From positions 124,001 to 188,000 of the forward strand of contig NZ_SJPY01000001.1 of NCBI RefSeq assembly GCF_007860185.1: a DNA stretch of 64,000 bases, given 5' to 3'. This DNA is from Novipirellula aureliae. Its GTDB lineage: Bacteria > Planctomycetota > Planctomycetia > Pirellulales > Pirellulaceae. Below, one piece after another: positions 61,006 through 64,000 of the stretch. The number at the start of each line of letters is the position of its first letter. Within the stretch, counting starts at the first letter, position 1. Below the pieces are notes generated by a model, which saw only the letters and a program-made list of their open reading frames with translations, searched no databases and was not told the origin of the DNA. Both the position numbers and the translations under genes were made by a program.

Positions 61006-61704
61006 CTACCGCGACGACTCCAATTCCTTGATCCGCTCCTCCAATGCGTCGATTCGTTCACTAACCGTGTCGAGTCGAGCGATCAAGGCATCCACGGCAC
61101 TGTCACTCGATTTGGACGCTCTCGTTGAAGTTGGAGCCTGGGGCTGAGCTGCGGCTTGCTTTTCCAGTTTCGCCTCCAAGTACATTCGTTCTTCGGGCGT
61201 GTACAACTTATGCGCAAAGGTTTGGCCGCGACCGGGTGGCGACAATGGCTCCACAAGATCTTTTTCGATCAAAAGGTCGACGACCTCTTGGGTCACTTTC
61301 AAGTCGTCCAGAGCATACATACGTGATGCCCGAGTGCGAATTTCGCCTAGTGTTTGTGGTCCGCGCAGAAGCAACTCGGTCATCACGGCCGCTCCTGGGC
61401 TATCGACGTCCAACCACTCGTAAGCGGCATGACGGTACTTGGTTACTCGTCCGCTTCCTTGAATTTCCCTTGCCGCTCCGACTTTTTTGAGTTCGTCGAG
61501 CGCCGTCAAAACATCGTCTTCGTCCAGTTGCATTTGAGGCGATCGATTTGACTTTTGGTTCGAACCGCTAATGATTCCTGACACACTCAGGGGATAATTG
61601 TCAGGTGTGGTTTTCGCTTTTTCGACCAAAACGCCCAACACTCGTCGAGCATCTCGCGAAAGGGGAACAGGTGTTGGCTTATCCGAAGCGGTTTCATCGT
61701 TCAT
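61006..61704 (-). CDS. YceH (DUF480) family protein
   Basis: The 232-residue protein has the family blocks LSRDARRVLGVLVEKAKTTP, YPLSVSGIISGSNQKSNRSP, ALDELKKVGAAREIQGSGRV and AVMTELLLRGPQTLGEIRTRASRM, two winged-helix-like units. A C-terminal coiled coil (LDTVSERIDALEERIKELE) follows. The function is unknown, possibly regulatory. The ATG at 61704 gives the normal start (MNDETASDKPTPVPLSRDA). Confidence 0.88.
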   Translation of the reverse strand: MNDETASDKPTPVPLSRDARRVLGVLVEKAKTTPDNYPLSVSGIISGSNQKSNRSPQMQLDEDDVLTALDELKKVGAAREIQGSGRVTKYRHAAYEWLDVDSPGAAVMTELLLRGPQTLGEIRTRASRMYALDDLKVTQEVVDLLIEKDLVEPLSPPGRGQTFAHKLYTPEERMYLEAKLEKQAAAQPQAPTSTRASKSSDSAVDALIARLDTVSERIDALEERIKELESSR

Positions 61705-61958
61705 GGGGACGAATTCCTGTAGTGGGAAAGGAAGGGCGACAGGATGGGTCGAAAATTTGTGTTTACAGCGATCGCTATCGTATCCCGTCTGGATCAATGT
61801 ACCAGAGTACCGATGGCGGCTCAAATGGCATCAGGTAGCTCCCTATTACTTTGTCAGCATTGAATCTTCAGCTCGTGGATTTTCGAAATTTTCTCGCCAT
61901 GCTATAGTTTCGATTGATTTTCAATAAGCCGTTTGCACTTTAAACCCGATCGACCATC

Positions 61959-62879
61959 ATGGCTATTCGCACTCTTTCCACCACAATCAAGGCAGACGAT
62001 GTGGGGCGTGTTGATTTGGCGGTTCGCGATCTGACTAAATTGTCTCGCAGCCAAGTGCGCGGATTGGTCGATCATGGGTGTGTCTCGATCAACTCCACTC
62101 CGTGCAAAAACATTGGTGCAACGGTCAAAGAGGGCGATACGATCGTCGTCCGCTATGAACCCGCCCAAAGGTACAAAGAAAAGAAAAAGACGTGGGAAGA
62201 CCGGACGTTTAGTGTGCTTTATGAAGACAGCGATTTAATCGTTGTCGATAAATCCGCGGGTACGTTAACCGTACCAACCGATCGGTTGGAAACGAATTCC
62301 TTGGTTGATCGTGTCTCGATCTACTTGAGTCACTCGCGAAGCCAGCGGCAAGCTTGGGTTGTCCATCGCTTGGACCGTGAAGTCAGCGGTTTGCTGGTGT
62401 TTGGAAAACACAAAGAGATTGCCGATGCGTTGATTGAACAATTCAAACAACGCAAACCAGATCGCGTCTACGTGGCTATTGTCAAAGGCTTGATGGACCG
62501 CGACGAAGGTACCTTTCGTGCTCATTTGGCAACCGGCAACAATCTTGATCGTTACATTACCCGTCCGGGAAAAGAGACGGAAGAAGCGATTACGACCTTT
62601 CAAGTTCTCGAGCGATTGAAAGACACGACGCTTGTGCAACTTCGACTTGAAACGGGCAAACGAAATCAGATCCGAGTCCAGTTGGCGGATGTTGGCCACC
62701 CTGTCCTCGGTGACCCGCGATACCAAGCAAAGAAAGCTCAACATATCGGCTGGGTGCGCAAACGGATTGCTCTGCATGCCAAATCATTGTCCTTCGTCCA
62801 TCCATCGAGCAACGAAAAGGCCGTCTTCGATTCACCCATTCCCAACGCCATGCAACGATTCATCGCAGGAAATCGATAG
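61959..62879 (+). CDS. RluA-family pseudouridine synthase with S4 domain
   Basis: The 306-residue protein has an S4 RNA-binding domain (about 10-70: LTKLSRSQVRGLVDHGCVSI) and an RluA catalytic domain with WVVHRLDREVSGLLVFGK (Asp nucleophile in HRLD), DRVYVAIVKG and LETGKRNQIRVQLADVGHPVLGD. It isomerises uridines in 23S rRNA or tRNA; whether it is RluC- or RluD-like cannot be decided. Confidence 0.92.
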   Translation: MAIRTLSTTIKADDVGRVDLAVRDLTKLSRSQVRGLVDHGCVSINSTPCKNIGATVKEGDTIVVRYEPAQRYKEKKKTWEDRTFSVLYEDSDLIVVDKSAGTLTVPTDRLETNSLVDRVSIYLSHSRSQRQAWVVHRLDREVSGLLVFGKHKEIADALIEQFKQRKPDRVYVAIVKGLMDRDEGTFRAHLATGNNLDRYITRPGKETEEAITTFQVLERLKDTTLVQLRLETGKRNQIRVQLADVGHPVLGDPRYQAKKAQHIGWVRKRIALHAKSLSFVHPSSNEKAVFDSPIPNAMQRFIAGNR

Positions 62880-63114
62880 GGCATTAGCGGAAATTTTTGC
62901 TTCCCCCCTACCGGCGAAGCCAGGAAGGGTGGAAAACCGAGTCTGCAGCCAGATTTCCGAGGGAAACTCGTCCTCGCTACTCGAACCGGGTGTGGACGCC
63001 GTGTGTAAGCCTCTCTCCGCGCCAACACTCGCTGGTTGAACCTCCCCAAACCACGTTCGCAGAGGGTATCCATCGACGGAATCCCTTAACGTGTTGCGCG
63101 CGGGGACAACACGA

Positions 63115-64000
63115 CTAGCAACAAGCACCTTCGACGTAGACCGCTGGCCCGGCCGAGTTTTTCACATTGGTTTCGTAGAAGGTTGGTGGTTCATAGGTCC
63201 ACCCATTTCTCAGCCGCTCTTGTTCTGCTTCTAGCTTTTTGAAAAGGTATCGGCCTGCAATCGGGGCCGCTCGCCGTGATTCATCTCCGAAGACCACATG
63301 CAATTCATCGAGCAACCTCGTACACTCCTCCGCCAACCGCTTATCATTTGCATACGCCTTACGAGTCGCCCACAGTGCGCCGGCATAATGGATTGGCAAC
63401 GATTTGGCCTCAATCGCAAAGCGGCGTCGAACGCGCTCATCCGTATGGTTCTTGTATCGCTTCCAGGCACGGAGGTTTGTGCGAATAATCCGCACCACGC
63501 TCGGCCCGTTGACTTCAAAGTCACGGTGAAAGGCCCTCAGCAACATCTCCGTTTCTTGCCCGCCCACGATGTGTGGATGGTGGAAGTTGAATCGTAATTG
63601 TCCGTGAATGTCAGGAATGGATATCTCGCTACGATCGAGCAGCGTTCCATTGCGTTCATGTTCGGCAAAAAGCGGCGTGCCGGGGATTGGGGTGTACAAC
63701 ATAAATTGATGAAACTCACTGTTGTGAGCGACCGCGTGATCGATCGCCGCATCGATGTTCTCGGGTGTGTGCTCTTCAAGCCCAATGATGCTCGACCCCA
63801 ATACACGAATGCCGTGTGATTGAAGCTCCTTGACCAACGATAGCGTGTCGGTACCCGCCAACTTCGTGTACTGAGACGATTTCCCCTCGAGTCCCATCCA
63901 TACCCAACACACGCCAAGTGCAATGAGTTGTTCCATCGTGTACATCTTTATCACGTTGGCGCTGCTAAACAGATAGAGCGACCACGGCTTGTCGTGCTTT
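63115..64000 (-). CDS. Radical SAM protein, C-terminal part (gene continues beyond the window)
   Basis: The frame is open to the right edge, so the N-terminus, with any B12-binding domain and the CxxxCxxC cluster motif, lies outside. The visible 294 residues contain the end of a radical SAM barrel (LGVCWVWMGLEGKSSQYTKL, SHGIRVLGSSIIGLEEHTPE, LYTPIPGTPLFAEHERNG) and a helical C-terminal region (about the last 150 residues) ending in EGACC. This is typical of B12-binding radical SAM proteins of the hopanoid/lipid or unknown-function groups. The GTG at 63954 is an internal codon and not the start. Confidence 0.8.
   Translation of the reverse strand, partial: KHDKPWSLYLFSSANVIKMYTMEQLIALGVCWVWMGLEGKSSQYTKLAGTDTLSLVKELQSHGIRVLGSSIIGLEEHTPENIDAAIDHAVAHNSEFHQFMLYTPIPGTPLFAEHERNGTLLDRSEISIPDIHGQLRFNFHHPHIVGGQETEMLLRAFHRDFEVNGPSVVRIIRTNLRAWKRYKNHTDERVRRRFAIEAKSLPIHYAGALWATRKAYANDKRLAEECTRLLDELHVVFGDESRRAAPIAGRYLFKKLEAEQERLRNGWTYEPPTFYETNVKNSAGPAVYVEGACC

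Overview
The window comes from a planctomycete of the Rhodopirellula/Pirellulaceae type. This is inferred from gene content: a tetrahydromethanopterin C1 module (fhcA, ftr, fhcC), a DUF1559 protein with a prepilin-type N-terminus, a PEP-CTERM protein, a BlaI regulator next to an oversized M56 peptidase, two TlpA-like proteins, and many short intergenic repeats. No rRNA, CRISPR array or transposase was seen.

Layout. 1-6619 looks like the terminal part of an integrated plasmid-like element. It carries a metzincin-like protein, a Rep-type initiator, a DnaA box with three iteron-like repeats, parA-parB with three identical palindromes, and a 47-residue membrane protein. It ends at a 3-prime remnant of a class II tRNA-Leu(GAG) that is followed by the old tRNA terminator. 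6620-10400 is an accessory patch: a DUF2238 membrane protein, an orphan ParD antitoxin with a nonsense-mutated ParE, an attC-like folded repeat, a truncated zinc-ribbon-like gene, and three decaying copies of a four-helix-bundle gene with a Tyr/Glu-rich tail. 10421-18383 holds a three-palindrome operator, a BlaI-type repressor and a 2354-residue M56 membrane peptidase that ends in SecD-like and ExbD-like domains. 18380-22177 (minus strand) is a tightly overlapping run: panB, 6-phosphogluconolactonase, an ECF-type sigma factor, an N-formylglutamate-amidohydrolase-like protein and a nuclease-like protein with a winged helix.

22472-25911 (plus) is the fhcA-ftr-fhcC C1-transfer operon; fhcB is not in the window. 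It is followed by a thioredoxin-fold lipoprotein-like or secreted protein and a dense repeat block. 27621-32184 (minus) encodes two envelope proteins and the fluoride channel CrcB. Housekeeping genes follow: acetolactate synthase, NadA, GlgX. Next come a PEP-CTERM protein with a structured leader, a DUF1559 protein, a membrane protein and a second TlpA-like protein.

43918-51386 (minus) is the most unusual metabolic unit: a secreted FN3-like membrane protein, an SSS symporter, a 40-residue membrane peptide, an aspartate-carbamoyltransferase-like enzyme that has lost the aspartate-binding R-x-Q motif, an AsnB-type synthetase, an M20 N-carbamoyl hydrolase and an isochorismatase-fold hydrolase. 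Together they suggest transport and metabolism of a ureido or amide compound. The remainder holds csrA, dnaE, truB, mogA, yqgE, a cold-shock-like protein, yceH, an rluA-family gene and the 3-prime part of a radical SAM gene that runs off the right edge. Exact tandem duplications, very often of 15 bp, occur across the window in both coding and non-coding DNA.
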